NCBI RefSeq assembly: GCF_000956595.1
Contig: NZ_JYOO01000001.1
Coordinates: 124,001 to 188,000, forward strand
From: Priestia aryabhattai B8W22
GTDB lineage: Bacteria > Bacillota > Bacilli > Bacillales > Bacillaceae_H
Reading direction: 5' to 3'
Length of the DNA stretch: 64,000 nucleotides
Each line of letters opens with the position of its first letter. Position 1 is the stretch's first letter. The position numbers and the translations under genes were made by a program. Positions 1-8,544 of this stretch are shown here, piece after piece. A model generated the notes under the pieces. It was not told the DNA's origin, did no database searches, and saw only the letters and a list, made by a program, of their open reading frames with translations.

Positions 1-1203
1 GGCTACAGGACTAAATACCTCGTAATGAATACGTTCATTTGGTATATCCCATCTACGTAATGCTTTAAGGATAGCTTCCATAAACGGAATCGATCCACAG
101 AAATAAAAGACAGCTTCTTTTGAAGGAACAACCGATTGTAACAATTCTAAATCAATATAACCCTCTTTATCAAAATCAGTACCTAGTCGATCCCCTTCAT
201 TAGGCGAACTATAACAGATGAAGGAGGTAACATTTTTGTTGTCTCTATCTAGTTGAGCCACATGTTCTTTAAAAGCATGCGTTTTCCCATTAATGCTTGC
301 ATGAAGAAAGGTAACCTTACGTGTAGGTTGTTTTTCTACAATGGTATTCAGCATACTAAGCAAAGGTGTAATACCTATACCTCCACTAATTAGCACAACG
401 GGAAGTTCACTGTGATCAAGTACAAAATCTCCAGCGGGAGCTGAGAACTTAAGAGTATCTCCTGTCTGAACTTGTTTATGTAAATAGTTTGACACGATTC
501 CTGCTGGCGCACCGTCATGCCCATCTTCTCGTTTTACACTGATTCGATAATAATCCTTTCCAGGGGCTTCAGAAAGACTATAGTGACGAATATGCGTGTA
601 TTTCTCTCCCGGAACATTTGCTGCTAATGTAAGGTATTGTCCTGCTTTATAAGAGGCAATTTCTTTCTTATTTTTAGCTTTTAAATAAAAAGATGTTACA
701 TTATCACTTTCTTCTACTTTCTTATCTATATAAAAGCTTTGATATCCTTCCCAACCTCCAGGTTGACTCTCTGTCTCTTCGTAGAGAGCTTCTTCTAGCT
801 CAATAAAAGCATTGGCAATATATCCGTACGCTTTTCCCCATGCTTCAATAATCTCATCTGAAGCTGTATCTCCCAAAACATCCTTTACTGCTTGAAGTAA
901 AGTTTCACCAACGACTGGATATTGTTCTGCCTTTACCCCTATCGCACGATGCTTTTGTGAAATTCGTTCAATTACAGGTTTAATGGCTTCTAAGTTTGTA
1001 ATATGTTCCCCTGCAGCATACACGGCATATCCTAATGCTTCCTGTTGAATTCCTCTTTTTTGATTTGTTTGATTGAACATATTATATAAATCTGGCGCTT
1101 TTTCAAATAACAATTCATAAAATCTCTTTCCTATTTGTTTACTATGTTCTTTCAAAACCGGCACTGTTGATTGGACAATTTCAATCGTTTTAGAATCAAG
1201 CAT
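1..1203 (-). CDS. hmp: Flavohaemoglobin, nitric oxide dioxygenase (3' end outside window)
   Basis: Oxidises nitric oxide to nitrate in the cytoplasm with O2 and NAD(P)H. The reading frame is open to position 1, giving 401 residues and probably lacking only a few C-terminal codons, since Bacillus Hmp is close to 400. Seen in order: an N-terminal globin domain with the proximal histidine in QKHRAIGVKAEQYP near residue 85, the FAD-binding HYSLSEAP segment near residue 207, and the NAD-binding GGIGITPLLSML loop near residue 270. The ATG at 1201-1203 begins MLDSKTIEIVQ; AAAAGGTGGAT lies just upstream of it. Family assignment is firm. In Bacillus hmp is controlled by NsrR and ResD; I could not identify a convincing operator here. 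Confidence 0.95.
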   Translation of the reverse strand, partial: MLDSKTIEIVQSTVPVLKEHSKQIGKRFYELLFEKAPDLYNMFNQTNQKRGIQQEALGYAVYAAGEHITNLEAIKPVIERISQKHRAIGVKAEQYPVVGETLLQAVKDVLGDTASDEIIEAWGKAYGYIANAFIELEEALYEETESQPGGWEGYQSFYIDKKVEESDNVTSFYLKAKNKKEIASYKAGQYLTLAANVPGEKYTHIRHYSLSEAPGKDYYRISVKREDGHDGAPAGIVSNYLHKQVQTGDTLKFSAPAGDFVLDHSELPVVLISGGIGITPLLSMLNTIVEKQPTRKVTFLHASINGKTHAFKEHVAQLDRDNKNVTSFICYSSPNEGDRLGTDFDKEGYIDLELLQSVVPSKEAVFYFCGSIPFMEAILKALRRWDIPNERIHYEVFSPVA

Positions 1204-1447
1204 ATAATATCCACCTTTTAAGAATTTTTCATATGTATTAATCTTTTTCGGCACTACAATTTAATATGGCTAAATTTGGATTATCCTATACAGGAATGAA
1301 AATACTAACTCTAGTTACCGTAATGAACAGGTTTTTTAAGAAAAAAGAAGAATCTACCTATCCTTTTTATGCATCATATTTCCTTTGCTTAAACAAACTA
1401 ATAAAAATTTATTGGGTTAGAATTAAATCAGAAAGGTGAATATCTCT

Positions 1448-1543
1448 ATGACCAAAACTTTAAGATATACCCTATATATTATTGGCGGTCTTTTAATCAT
1501 CGCAGCCATATACTATTCAATTGTTAGCAGTTTTCAACGATAA
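1448..1543 (+). CDS. Small single-pass membrane peptide, 31 residues
   Basis: Short reading frame beginning MTKTLRYTLYIIGGLLIIAA. A basic N-terminus is followed by one hydrophobic segment (about residues 8-27) and a polar tail ending SSFQR. AAAGGTGA lies about 8 bases before the ATG. It sits between divergent hmp and the downstream decarboxylase. I do not recognise the family; support is the ribosome binding site and the clear membrane-peptide composition only. Confidence 0.45.
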   Translation: MTKTLRYTLYIIGGLLIIAAIYYSIVSSFQR

Positions 1544-1620
1544 AAGAAAGCCTTCTCTCTATTTGGTTCTTGCATTTCTCTTTCTTATTGTTAGAATAGT
1601 TAGATTAATAAGAAAGAAGC

Positions 1621-3087
1621 GTGATAATAATGGAAACTGGCGTTTTCCCTGTCGATTCTTTTATTGAGCCAAATGGAAAAAACATCAAAGAGGTCAAACT
1701 ACTTATTAAGGCCGTAATGAATTTAGTTGTGGATCATGCAGCTAATTCAGAAAGTCACCCACCTCTTTTGCCTGACTTTACAGAACAATTATTTGATAAA
1801 TTTTCTTTAGATGGTGTTCCCATAGAAGAACTTCTTTTACAATTGGAAACTATATTAAAGTACTCTATGAATCCTTTAACTCCAACATACATGGGACACA
1901 TGGATTCAATTCCTACGTTAATTTCTTGCTTGAGTGAGTTTGTAACTACTGCACTAAACAATAATATGTTGAGTTTTGAAATGTCTCCTGTATTTTCTAA
2001 AATGGAAGTTCAAGTACTTCAACAACTTACACAAATGTTTGGTTTAGGTCGCAATGCTGGAGGAGTTATAACGAGTGGTGGCAGCCTTGCTAATCTTCAA
2101 GCTCTTGCAGTTGCGCGGAATTCTATACTCCAAGTGAAAGAAAACGGATTAACTTCATTAACAAAGCAACCTGTCATTTTAGTTTCAGAAGCAAGTCATA
2201 CTTCTTTACATAAAGCTGCAATGCTATTAGGAATCGGTACATCTAGTATCATTCCTGTTCAAAGTAACCTTCATTCACAAATGGATACACAAGATCTAGA
2301 AAGAAAGATTCCTATACTCATCCAAGAAGGAAAGCAGCCTTTTGCAGTTGTAGCTACGGCAGGAACGACTGTTACAGGTAGCATTGATCCTTTACTACCT
2401 ATTTCAGAAATAACAAAAAAACACGGTATTTGGTTGCACGTAGATGCAGCCTATGGTGGGGCACTTGTCTTTTCTGAAAAATACAAAAGCCTTCTCTCCG
2501 GGATTGAACAAGCAGACTCCATTACATTTAATCCACAAAAGTGGATGTATGTCGCCAAAACATGCGCAATGGTTTTATTTAAAAATCGTGATTTGTTGGA
2601 AAGAGATTTTCGTATTTCAGCACCTTACATGAATGAAACGGAGTTTACTAATTTGGGAGAAATAAGTGTTCAAGGTACTCGACATGCTGATATTCTGAAG
2701 TTATACCTATCTCTTCAGCATATTGGATTAAAAGGCTATGAGAATTTAATAAATCAAAGCTTTTTATTTGCGAAGGAATTTACATCCCAAGTAAAAAAAC
2801 GCTCTTATTTAGAGTTATCAGGTGAATCAAATACGAATATATGCTGTTTTAGATTATTTTTAAAAGAGTATCAGCAAAAACAACAAGATCAATTAAACCT
2901 TAAGCTACAACAATTTTTATTGAAAAATCAAAACGTATTTTTATCTTTACCTACTTATAGAGGAAAGCGCTGGTTGAGGGCAGTTTTATTAAATCCTTTT
3001 ATCTCACCTTTAACCATCCAACAAATCTTTGAAAAGATTGATGAATTTTATATTGAGCATTGTAATGACCAATCCCTAATAAAGTGA
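1621..3087 (+). CDS. Group II PLP-dependent amino acid decarboxylase
   Basis: Cytoplasmic pyridoxal-phosphate enzyme of the aromatic-L-amino-acid/glutamate/diaminobutyrate decarboxylase family; the substrate cannot be told from sequence. Visible motifs are TSGGSLANLQAL (residues 151-162, PLP phosphate pocket), HVDAAYGG (about 273-280, cofactor-ring aspartate) and NPQKWMYV with the Schiff-base lysine near residue 307. Length (about 485) is normal for the family. Translation may start at GTG 1621 or, more likely, at ATG 1630, which has AGAAAGAAG about 8 bases upstream. It stands alone, followed by a hairpin terminator, so there is no operon context to suggest the substrate. Confidence 0.85.
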   Translation: MIIMETGVFPVDSFIEPNGKNIKEVKLLIKAVMNLVVDHAANSESHPPLLPDFTEQLFDKFSLDGVPIEELLLQLETILKYSMNPLTPTYMGHMDSIPTLISCLSEFVTTALNNNMLSFEMSPVFSKMEVQVLQQLTQMFGLGRNAGGVITSGGSLANLQALAVARNSILQVKENGLTSLTKQPVILVSEASHTSLHKAAMLLGIGTSSIIPVQSNLHSQMDTQDLERKIPILIQEGKQPFAVVATAGTTVTGSIDPLLPISEITKKHGIWLHVDAAYGGALVFSEKYKSLLSGIEQADSITFNPQKWMYVAKTCAMVLFKNRDLLERDFRISAPYMNETEFTNLGEISVQGTRHADILKLYLSLQHIGLKGYENLINQSFLFAKEFTSQVKKRSYLELSGESNTNICCFRLFLKEYQQKQQDQLNLKLQQFLLKNQNVFLSLPTYRGKRWLRAVLLNPFISPLTIQQIFEKIDEFYIEHCNDQSLIK

Positions 3088-3134
3088 ATATCTTTTATTT
3101 TGGTGTTTATTGGTTTACAACAGATTGAGTAAAG

Positions 3135-3166
3135 AACGCGAAGGATAGTAATGCCTTTGCGTTTTT
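3135..3166 (+). terminator. Rho-independent terminator of the decarboxylase gene
   Basis: Stem AACGCGAAGG (3135-3144) pairs with CCTTTGCGTT (3154-3163), allowing one G-T pair, and is followed by TTTTTG. Confidence 0.75.
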
Positions 3167-3249
3167 GTGTATCTGTAATACATAAATCGATTCCTACCAT
3201 TCCGCTCTTCCTTTCTCTAAATTCTTTCTAAGTTTAATGGGTACTACAA

Positions 3250-3292
3250 AAGAGGACAGCTAGGTAGATATTAAACTACTCTCTGTCCTCTT
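3250..3292 (-). terminator. Terminator of the SUKH gene pair
   Basis: AAGAGGACAG (3250-3259) and CTGTCCTCTT (3283-3292) form a 10-bp stem. Read on the minus strand the hairpin is followed by TTTTG. It lies just past the stop of the leftmost SUKH gene. Confidence 0.7.
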
Positions 3293-3332
3293 CTGACCGT
3301 ACTCTTATCAAAATCTTTTAACTAAGCCATAA

Positions 3333-3710
3333 TTAAGTAACATCTTCTACAAACTCTTTTAGAGAATCATACATTTCTAAAGCGTCCCATTCACCCATAC
3401 CATGTTCAGCTGTAAAAACTGGATAATCTTCATTCGCTATATCAATAAAAAGCGGGTCACCGCCTATTTCTTCATCATACCCTATGACAAACCAGTTTTC
3501 TTGCCAATCTCCTTCTTGATTTCCTATAAGGGAATTTGCTTCTAAATCTTCTCTGTAACCTAATTGTCCGTCTAGAAACTCGCTTTTAAGGTAGATGTAA
3601 TAAGGAGTAGAAAGGATTTCTCCAACTTCATCTTCAAATTCTATCTTCACCGACGTACCTGGAAGTTCTTTAAGAATTTTATAGATTCTCTCTATATCCG
3701 GCTTTATCAT
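3333..3710 (-). CDS. SUKH/SMI1-like small acidic protein
   Basis: A 125-residue, strongly acidic protein. The C-terminal half (DPLFIDIANEDYPVFTAEHGMGEW) has the pattern of SMI1/KNR4 (SUKH) domains, which in bacteria are often immunity proteins for polymorphic toxins; assignment is by general resemblance. The ATG at 3710 has AAAGGGGAGC just upstream. It is the second gene of a two-gene unit, 13 bp after a second SUKH gene. No toxin gene lies next to the pair in this window, so the immunity role is inference. Confidence 0.6.
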   Translation of the reverse strand: MIKPDIERIYKILKELPGTSVKIEFEDEVGEILSTPYYIYLKSEFLDGQLGYREDLEANSLIGNQEGDWQENWFVIGYDEEIGGDPLFIDIANEDYPVFTAEHGMGEWDALEMYDSLKEFVEDVT

Positions 3711-3723
3711 TTGCTGCTCCCCT

Positions 3724-4239
3724 TTAATGATCTGTATGAGTTATCGTAGCCATCACCCATTCTTCTAAGCTGTCTGCTATTACTTCACGCTGTTCCCAAT
3801 CGTGCCAAAAGGTGATAATTTGGCCGGTTTTGCCTCCTTCAGCGGGATCCAAATCTATACAAATATCATCTCCTCCCCCATTCGTAGCAATCGAGATCCA
3901 ACGCGGGTTCCACCAAAATTCTTTTTTTACTGGCCCAATAGGTTCAATTTCTGGGAAATCTTCAAATTCTCCTCCGTCTAAAAGCTCTTTTAATGTTTGC
4001 CACGTATACAGAATCTCCTCTAAAGGTAATAGAGTATAATTTTCGATAGCCGCTATGTATTCATCACGCTGTCCATTATGTATCATTAACCAGTCTTTAA
4101 GGTTTTCAGGGAATGTTAGTCCCATCTTTTGCTCAATCTCTGCAATTTCTGATTCAGCAGCAGCTTCATTAAGCGTTCCTACTGCTTCCGGCCGATGTAT
4201 TTTCAACCACTGTTCAAACTCATTCCAAACCTGCTTCAC
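3724..4239 (-). CDS. SMI1/KNR4 (SUKH) domain protein
   Basis: Shows the SUKH core: IAEIEQKMGLTFPENLKDWL followed by HNGQ, then YTLLPLEEIL and a later FWWNPRWISIATNGGGDDIC segment with PAEGGKTGQII and FWHDW. This is the standard fold of Bacillus YobK-like immunity proteins. I place the start at the GTG at 4237-4239 because AAGGAGG lies 8 bases before it; the more upstream ATG codons have no ribosome binding site. That gives 171 residues. First gene of the SUKH pair; domain firm, function inferred. Confidence 0.8.
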   Translation of the reverse strand: MKQVWNEFEQWLKIHRPEAVGTLNEAAAESEIAEIEQKMGLTFPENLKDWLMIHNGQRDEYIAAIENYTLLPLEEILYTWQTLKELLDGGEFEDFPEIEPIGPVKKEFWWNPRWISIATNGGGDDICIDLDPAEGGKTGQIITFWHDWEQREVIADSLEEWVMATITHTDH

Positions 4240-4360
4240 ACTGTGCTCCTCCTTATATAACATCATTAAATGAATCTATGAAAAATGATTGCGTATTTAT
4301 TAAGTTTATACTAATTATGTATGGAAATCTTATGTAAATAAACTGTTTTATTACTTTCTC

Positions 4361-4693
4361 CTACATAAAACGAATATCAATTAGTTCACTTAACCTCATT
4401 TTATTCGTCTGTTTACCCCCTTCATCTATAAAAACAAATAATCCTCCAAGAGAATCTACAAATTGAATAATTCCTGTTTCCGTTATGCACTGCCCGTGCT
4501 TGTAATACGTCAGGTACATTTTTTTATGTGTATGAAGCGCTTCAATCAAGGTGAAATTAATCTGTTCCATTTGATCTTCTGTTAAAAAAGGTTGAGGTAC
4601 CTCTGCTTGTTTTTTTATCATTTCTTGTAATCCTCTGTATTGCTCTGGCATAGTGGCGAACGGTCGCCATTTTTTCATTCCTCTGTTTTGCAT
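4361..4693 (-). CDS. YolD-like family protein
   Basis: A 110-residue protein with the YolD pattern: MKKWRPFATMPEQYRGLQEM at the N-terminus and a C-terminal beta-rich segment (residues 63-108) ending MRLSELIDIRF. YolD proteins are nearly always paired with a Y-family polymerase of the UvrX/YqjW type, as here, 14 bp downstream of the polymerase stop. An AGGAGGAAG site precedes the ATG. Co-transcription under the LexA boxes upstream of the polymerase is likely. A decayed copy of the C-terminal half of this family lies at 39199-39342. Confidence 0.85.
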   Translation of the reverse strand: MQNRGMKKWRPFATMPEQYRGLQEMIKKQAEVPQPFLTEDQMEQINFTLIEALHTHKKMYLTYYKHGQCITETGIIQFVDSLGGLFVFIDEGGKQTNKMRLSELIDIRFM

Positions 4694-4707
4694 GTCATCT
4701 TCCTCCT

Positions 4708-5973
4708 TTATGCTTTATGACCTCCTAAAAGGCCGTTTCGATAACGAGCTGTTGAATGCTCGAGATGGCTTGAAGCTCGCAGAACGCTATTCTTCCCATA
4801 GCGCATACGAATTTCATCAATTGTTTTAGCAAGGGCATAGGCTCTTTCACGCTGGTCAATATCTTCAAATAAGCTCATTTGCTCTTCTTCTTGAATACTG
4901 GTGGTCGATAAAGAAATACCAATGGAGCGAATCGGCATTCCGCTATCAAATGTGTGTAGGATGGTTAAACAATAAGGGAAGATATCTTGACTTAGATTCG
5001 AAGCCCGCCCCATCTTCTTTTGTCTTGAGAAGCCGCCACCTGTTTGTTTGCTGTAGCCAATGGATAAATGAATGGTTTGTGCCACGACTTGATGCATACG
5101 TAAACGAAAGCACACATTGTCTAATAGTTCTAATAGCAGCAATTCTACTTCTTTTCGATTTGTATAGTCTCGAAACAGAATTTGACTCTTCCCGAATGAT
5201 CGAGAGCTCGGAATATACACGTCAGAAATGCGACTAAAATCAATTCCATTTGCATGTTGATGCAACTCTTCACCCAGAATGCCAAATTCTTTTCGTAACA
5301 TATCTTTGGAAGAAAGAGCGAGTTCTTTTATAGAGTGAATGCCCAGACGCTGCAAGCGTCTTTCCGTAGCGGATGAGATCCCCCAGAAATCCTTCATTGG
5401 GTGAATCGACCATAATTTGAAAGGAATATCTTCGTATCGCCAATAAGCTACCCCTGTTGGGCTATTCTTGGCCTCATGATCTAAGCTAATCTTAGCCAGC
5501 AAGAGATTCGGACCGATGCCTGCAGTAGCTGTCAGCCGTGTTTTACGATAAATCTCGTTGATGATTTTATGGGCTAATTCTTCTGGTGTGTGAGCGAATA
5601 AATGTAAAGAAGCTGTTGCATCAATAAACAACTCATCAACACTATACGCATGGAAATCTTCAGGAGCGACATACTGTAACACTAAACTAGAAATATAGTT
5701 CGAAGCCTTGACATACCTTTCCATGGATGGGTTGACGACATGGATATCTTTCCTTCTAGGAATGTCGAAAAGACGGCTGCCTGTTTTGATCCCTTCTTTC
5801 TTTAATAAGGGTGTAGCAGCTAACACAACTGATCCCGACCGCTTTGTATCTCCTACAACTGCCAACTTTGTTTTTAATGGATCTAGCCTACGTATGACGC
5901 ATGAAACAGAAGCAAAGAATGCTTTCATATCAATACAAATAATGACTCTGTTTGGCGGATATTCATAATCCAT
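4708..5973 (-). CDS. Y-family DNA polymerase (UvrX/YqjW-type, DinB/UmuC superfamily)
   Basis: Translesion polymerase induced by DNA damage. The catalytic N-terminus VIICIDMKAFFASV holds the first acidic residue (D15) and YSVDELFID holds D113 and E114. A steric-gate region and a little-finger domain follow. The C-terminal LSTTSIQEEEQMSLFED segment contains a QMSLF-like sequence resembling a beta-clamp-binding peptide. Length (421) fits UvrX/YqjW rather than the shorter DinB. The ATG has AGGAG upstream. The promoter carries two LexA boxes (5989-6036), so SOS control is strongly suggested. UvrX and YqjW cannot be told apart here. Confidence 0.9.
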   Translation of the reverse strand: MDYEYPPNRVIICIDMKAFFASVSCVIRRLDPLKTKLAVVGDTKRSGSVVLAATPLLKKEGIKTGSRLFDIPRRKDIHVVNPSMERYVKASNYISSLVLQYVAPEDFHAYSVDELFIDATASLHLFAHTPEELAHKIINEIYRKTRLTATAGIGPNLLLAKISLDHEAKNSPTGVAYWRYEDIPFKLWSIHPMKDFWGISSATERRLQRLGIHSIKELALSSKDMLRKEFGILGEELHQHANGIDFSRISDVYIPSSRSFGKSQILFRDYTNRKEVELLLLELLDNVCFRLRMHQVVAQTIHLSIGYSKQTGGGFSRQKKMGRASNLSQDIFPYCLTILHTFDSGMPIRSIGISLSTTSIQEEEQMSLFEDIDQRERAYALAKTIDEIRMRYGKNSVLRASSHLEHSTARYRNGLLGGHKA

Positions 5974-5988
5974 TGGAATAACTCCTCA

Positions 5989-6036
5989 AATAAAGAACGT
6001 TTGTTCTCTATTATATACGAACAAACGTTCTTTATT
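5989..6036. promoter_or_regulatory. Paired LexA (DinR) boxes in a perfect 18-bp inverted repeat
   Basis: CGAACAAACGTTCT at 6018-6031 matches the Bacillus SOS consensus CGAACRNRYGTTYC except at the last position. A mirror copy, AGAACGTTTGTTC, lies at 5994-6006. The two boxes are part of a perfect inverted repeat: AATAAAGAACGTTTGTTC at 5989-6006 and its complement at 6019-6036, with a 12-nt spacer. It lies 16 bp upstream of the polymerase start. Confidence 0.9.
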
Positions 6037-6127
6037 CAATAAAAACTCTAAAGTTTTCCCGATTATTGTTAATATAATAGGAGCCAAGAATATTACGAGT
6101 GAATTTGGAAGATAAAGGAGATGGCAA

Positions 6128-6391
6128 ATGAATAAGAAAATGACTAATTATATTATCTTTTTTTCATGGTTTTTATTCTTAGTTCTTTTATGGATTGTCG
6201 TTTCATTATTCAAAGGTGAAAATGGACAGTGGTGGTCTATGTATCGTTTAAATGCAGACAAATACGGCCTTTGGGCTTTAGAGATTTCTTACATAAAGTT
6301 TAGTATTTGCTGCTTTTATCTCATTATCAATAGCTTACATAGTGAGTTTTGGATTCAAAAGAAAAAGATAAGGTCAAATAAAGTGCTTTGA
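6128..6391 (+). CDS. Small membrane protein, unknown family
   Basis: An 87-residue protein with one hydrophobic segment at residues 9-27 and a second near 58-70. AAAGGAGATGG precedes the ATG. I do not recognise the family. The C-terminus may be out of frame: in the +1 frame the sequence from about 6300 reads LVFAAFISLSIAYIVSFGFK and ends KRKR, a more typical membrane-protein end, with a stop at 6369-6371. A one-base insertion near the ATAAAG at 6294-6299 would explain this, but the run is short and I am not certain. Confidence 0.6.
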   Translation: MNKKMTNYIIFFSWFLFLVLLWIVVSLFKGENGQWWSMYRLNADKYGLWALEISYIKFSICCFYLIINSLHSEFWIQKKKIRSNKVL

Positions 6392-6436
6392 AAGTAATAT
6401 ACATCGTTGGATTTAATCGGAATAAGAAATAATGAT

Positions 6437-6472
6437 AAAAAGACCTTAATTAATATGTTAATAAGGTCTTTT
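6437..6472. terminator. Bidirectional-looking terminator hairpin
   Basis: AAAAGACCTTAAT (6437-6449) pairs with ATAAGGTCTTTT (6461-6472). It follows the small membrane protein gene. Confidence 0.7.
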
Positions 6473-6628
6473 CAGTATCTATAAAATTTATTATGTATTT
6501 TATAGATATTAAATAATTGATTTTACTTTTGATGTTCAGCCCATTTTAAAAAGCTTTATAAGTTTCGTAGTACTATATTTATAAACTTTCTTGCATGTAA
6601 TTAAATCCCATTAATTAACAGAATAATA

Positions 6629-6697
6629 TACGCGTTTTGAATATTATTTATGGTCTTCTAAAAAAAAATATCCGTATTGAACTACTTAATGTACGCG
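6629..6697 (+). promoter_or_regulatory. TACGCG motif pair, 63-bp period, upstream of brnQ
   Basis: TACGCG at 6629-6634 followed by TTTTGAATATTA, and TACGCG at 6692-6697 followed by ATTTGAATA. The two copies start exactly 63 bp apart. The same pair with the same spacing occurs upstream of the dicarboxylate symporter (39019-39087) and of nhaC (59329-59397), there in the gene-oriented form TACGCGAAATGAATAATA. The binding protein is unknown. Otherwise the 6392-6915 gap is very AT-rich leader sequence with no gene visible. Confidence 0.55.
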
Positions 6698-6861
6698 ATT
6701 TGAATAAAGATTTTGGTTTTTAATATTATTTTTATTTTAATAACGAATAATGAACGGAAAATTGATAATTTTTTAAATTTTATCAAAAAAGTTTATTTTT
6801 TATATTGAAATATGTAATTTGACTGTTTATAATACAAAAAAGATAAGTTATTTGCAGTTAA

Positions 6862-6876
6862 AGTTATCTGAAAATT
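6862..6876. promoter_or_regulatory. CodY-box-like site upstream of brnQ
   Basis: AGTTATCTGAAAATT matches the CodY consensus AATTTTCWGAAAATT at 13 of 15 positions. It lies about 40 bp before the brnQ start. Branched-chain amino acid transporters are classical CodY targets, so the location is sensible; in such AT-rich DNA a chance match is possible. Confidence 0.5.
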
Positions 6877-6915
6877 TAATTTTTTATGAAGAATATTATT
6901 AATGGGGGTTTCACC

Positions 6916-8268
6916 GTGTCAAACAAAGTACCGTTTTCTTTTATAGTAATCATTGGTTTAATGTTATTTGCATTATTTTTTGGAGCTGGAAATTTAATAT
7001 TCCCTGCCATGCTTGGTCAGTCAGCGGGAGCAAACATCTGGTCAGCAAATGCGGGTTTTTTAGTTACTGGAGTAGGCTTGCCTTTACTTGGTGTACTAGC
7101 TTTTGGATTTTCTGGAAAAGAAGATTTACAATCATTAGCAAGTCGCGTACATCCTATCTTTGGTTTAGTATTTACAACTGTTCTTTATCTAGCTATTGGA
7201 CCTTTATTTGCTATCCCACGAACAGGTAATGTCTCTTTTGAAATTGGACTTAAACCTTTCATTTCTGAAGGCTCTAGTTCTATAGCTTTACTCATATTTA
7301 CTATTATATTTTTCAGTATTACATGCTTTTTTTCTCTCAATCCGGCGAAAATTGTCGATATTGTCGGAAAATTCTTAACACCGATTAAATTAACATTCAT
7401 TGGAATTCTAGTTCTAGTAGCTTTTATTCATCCTATTGGAAAATTTCAAGCACCTACAGAAAGATATGTAACAAACTCTTTTTTTAATGGATTCCAAGAA
7501 GGATACCTAACAATGGATACTCTTGCATCTTTCGTTTTCGGAATCATTATTATCAATGCAATTAAAGAGAAAGGCGCTAAAACAAAGAAGCAAATTATAA
7601 CTGTTTGCCTAAAAGCTACGGGAATTGCTGCTATTATTCTTGCAACTATCTATTCTGCCCTTTCATATATGGGTGCTTCAAGTGTAGAAAAGCTTGGGCA
7701 TTTAGATAACGGAGGTGCGGTCTTAGCAAAAGTATCTAATTATTATTTTGGAGAATACGGAGGCGTACTGCTAGGCTTAATGATTACAGTAGCTTGTCTG
7801 ACAACTAGCGTAGGACTTATTACTGCATGCTCTTCTTATTTCCATAAATTATTACCATCTATTTCTTATAAGAAAATTGCGATTAGCCTATCCATATTTA
7901 GCGCAATAATCGCAAATGTCGGATTAAATCAATTAATTTCTTTTTCAGTACCTGTTTTAACAGTTCTCTATCCATTAGCAATTGTTCTAATCTTTTTGAC
8001 ATTCCTTCATTCTTTATTTAAAGGATGTGCTGAGGTATACCAAGGTAGCCTATTCTTAACGTTTGTTGTAAGCCTAGTAGACGGATTAAATGATTTTGGC
8101 TTACACATCTCTGGTATCGATCAATTATTTACTTACTACCTCCCTCTTTACCATATCGGATTAGGCTGGATATTCCCAGCAATCATTGGAGGCCTTTTGG
8201 GTTATGGAGTTAACTTATTTAAAAACAAAGAGCAAATTACTTCTAGATCAACAAGGTTAAATAAATAA
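6916..8268 (+). CDS. brnQ: Branched-chain amino acid carrier, BrnQ/LIVCS family
   Basis: Cation-coupled uptake of leucine, isoleucine and valine through the cytoplasmic membrane. The N-terminus SFIVIIGLMLFALFFGAGNL and LIFPAMLGQSAG are signature sequences of the LIVCS family, and about twelve hydrophobic segments follow over about 450 residues, the usual length. I choose the GTG at 6916 because GGGGG lies 6-10 bases upstream; an in-frame ATG at 6886 lacks a ribosome binding site. It is a single-gene unit with its own terminator and a long upstream region holding a CodY-like box and the paired TACGCG motifs. Confidence 0.93.
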   Translation: MSNKVPFSFIVIIGLMLFALFFGAGNLIFPAMLGQSAGANIWSANAGFLVTGVGLPLLGVLAFGFSGKEDLQSLASRVHPIFGLVFTTVLYLAIGPLFAIPRTGNVSFEIGLKPFISEGSSSIALLIFTIIFFSITCFFSLNPAKIVDIVGKFLTPIKLTFIGILVLVAFIHPIGKFQAPTERYVTNSFFNGFQEGYLTMDTLASFVFGIIIINAIKEKGAKTKKQIITVCLKATGIAAIILATIYSALSYMGASSVEKLGHLDNGGAVLAKVSNYYFGEYGGVLLGLMITVACLTTSVGLITACSSYFHKLLPSISYKKIAISLSIFSAIIANVGLNQLISFSVPVLTVLYPLAIVLIFLTFLHSLFKGCAEVYQGSLFLTFVVSLVDGLNDFGLHISGIDQLFTYYLPLYHIGLGWIFPAIIGGLLGYGVNLFKNKEQITSRSTRLNK

Positions 8269-8309
8269 TAAGTTCACTTTAATTATCTTAAATAAAACAA
8301 ATACAATAC

Positions 8310-8349
8310 AAAAAGAGTCTTTACTTCTTATGAGTCAAAGACTCTTTTT
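8310..8349 (+). terminator. Terminator of brnQ
   Basis: AAAAAGAGTCTTT (8310-8322) pairs with AAAGACTCTTTTT (8337-8349), a 13-bp stem ending in a T run. Confidence 0.85.
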
Positions 8350-8544
8350 GTGAGTTTTCTAATATATTTAGACGATGCCTCTTCTTTTGCATTTTTTATA
8401 ATTAATTTAAATGAATAATTATATTGTTCATAAAACTAGTTCGTAAAAGTCTGTATCTTCAAGAGGGCGTTCGTAAATTCTCTTTAAACCTAAATGAACG
8501 ATAAAAATAATAGATTTTTTATATACACAAATTGTTTGTAAAGG

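Noticed and set aside
6392-6915. Possible riboswitch or T-box in the long brnQ leader
   Set aside because: No T-box core, no terminator/antiterminator pair and no known riboswitch signature could be found; only the TACGCG pair and CodY-like box stand out.
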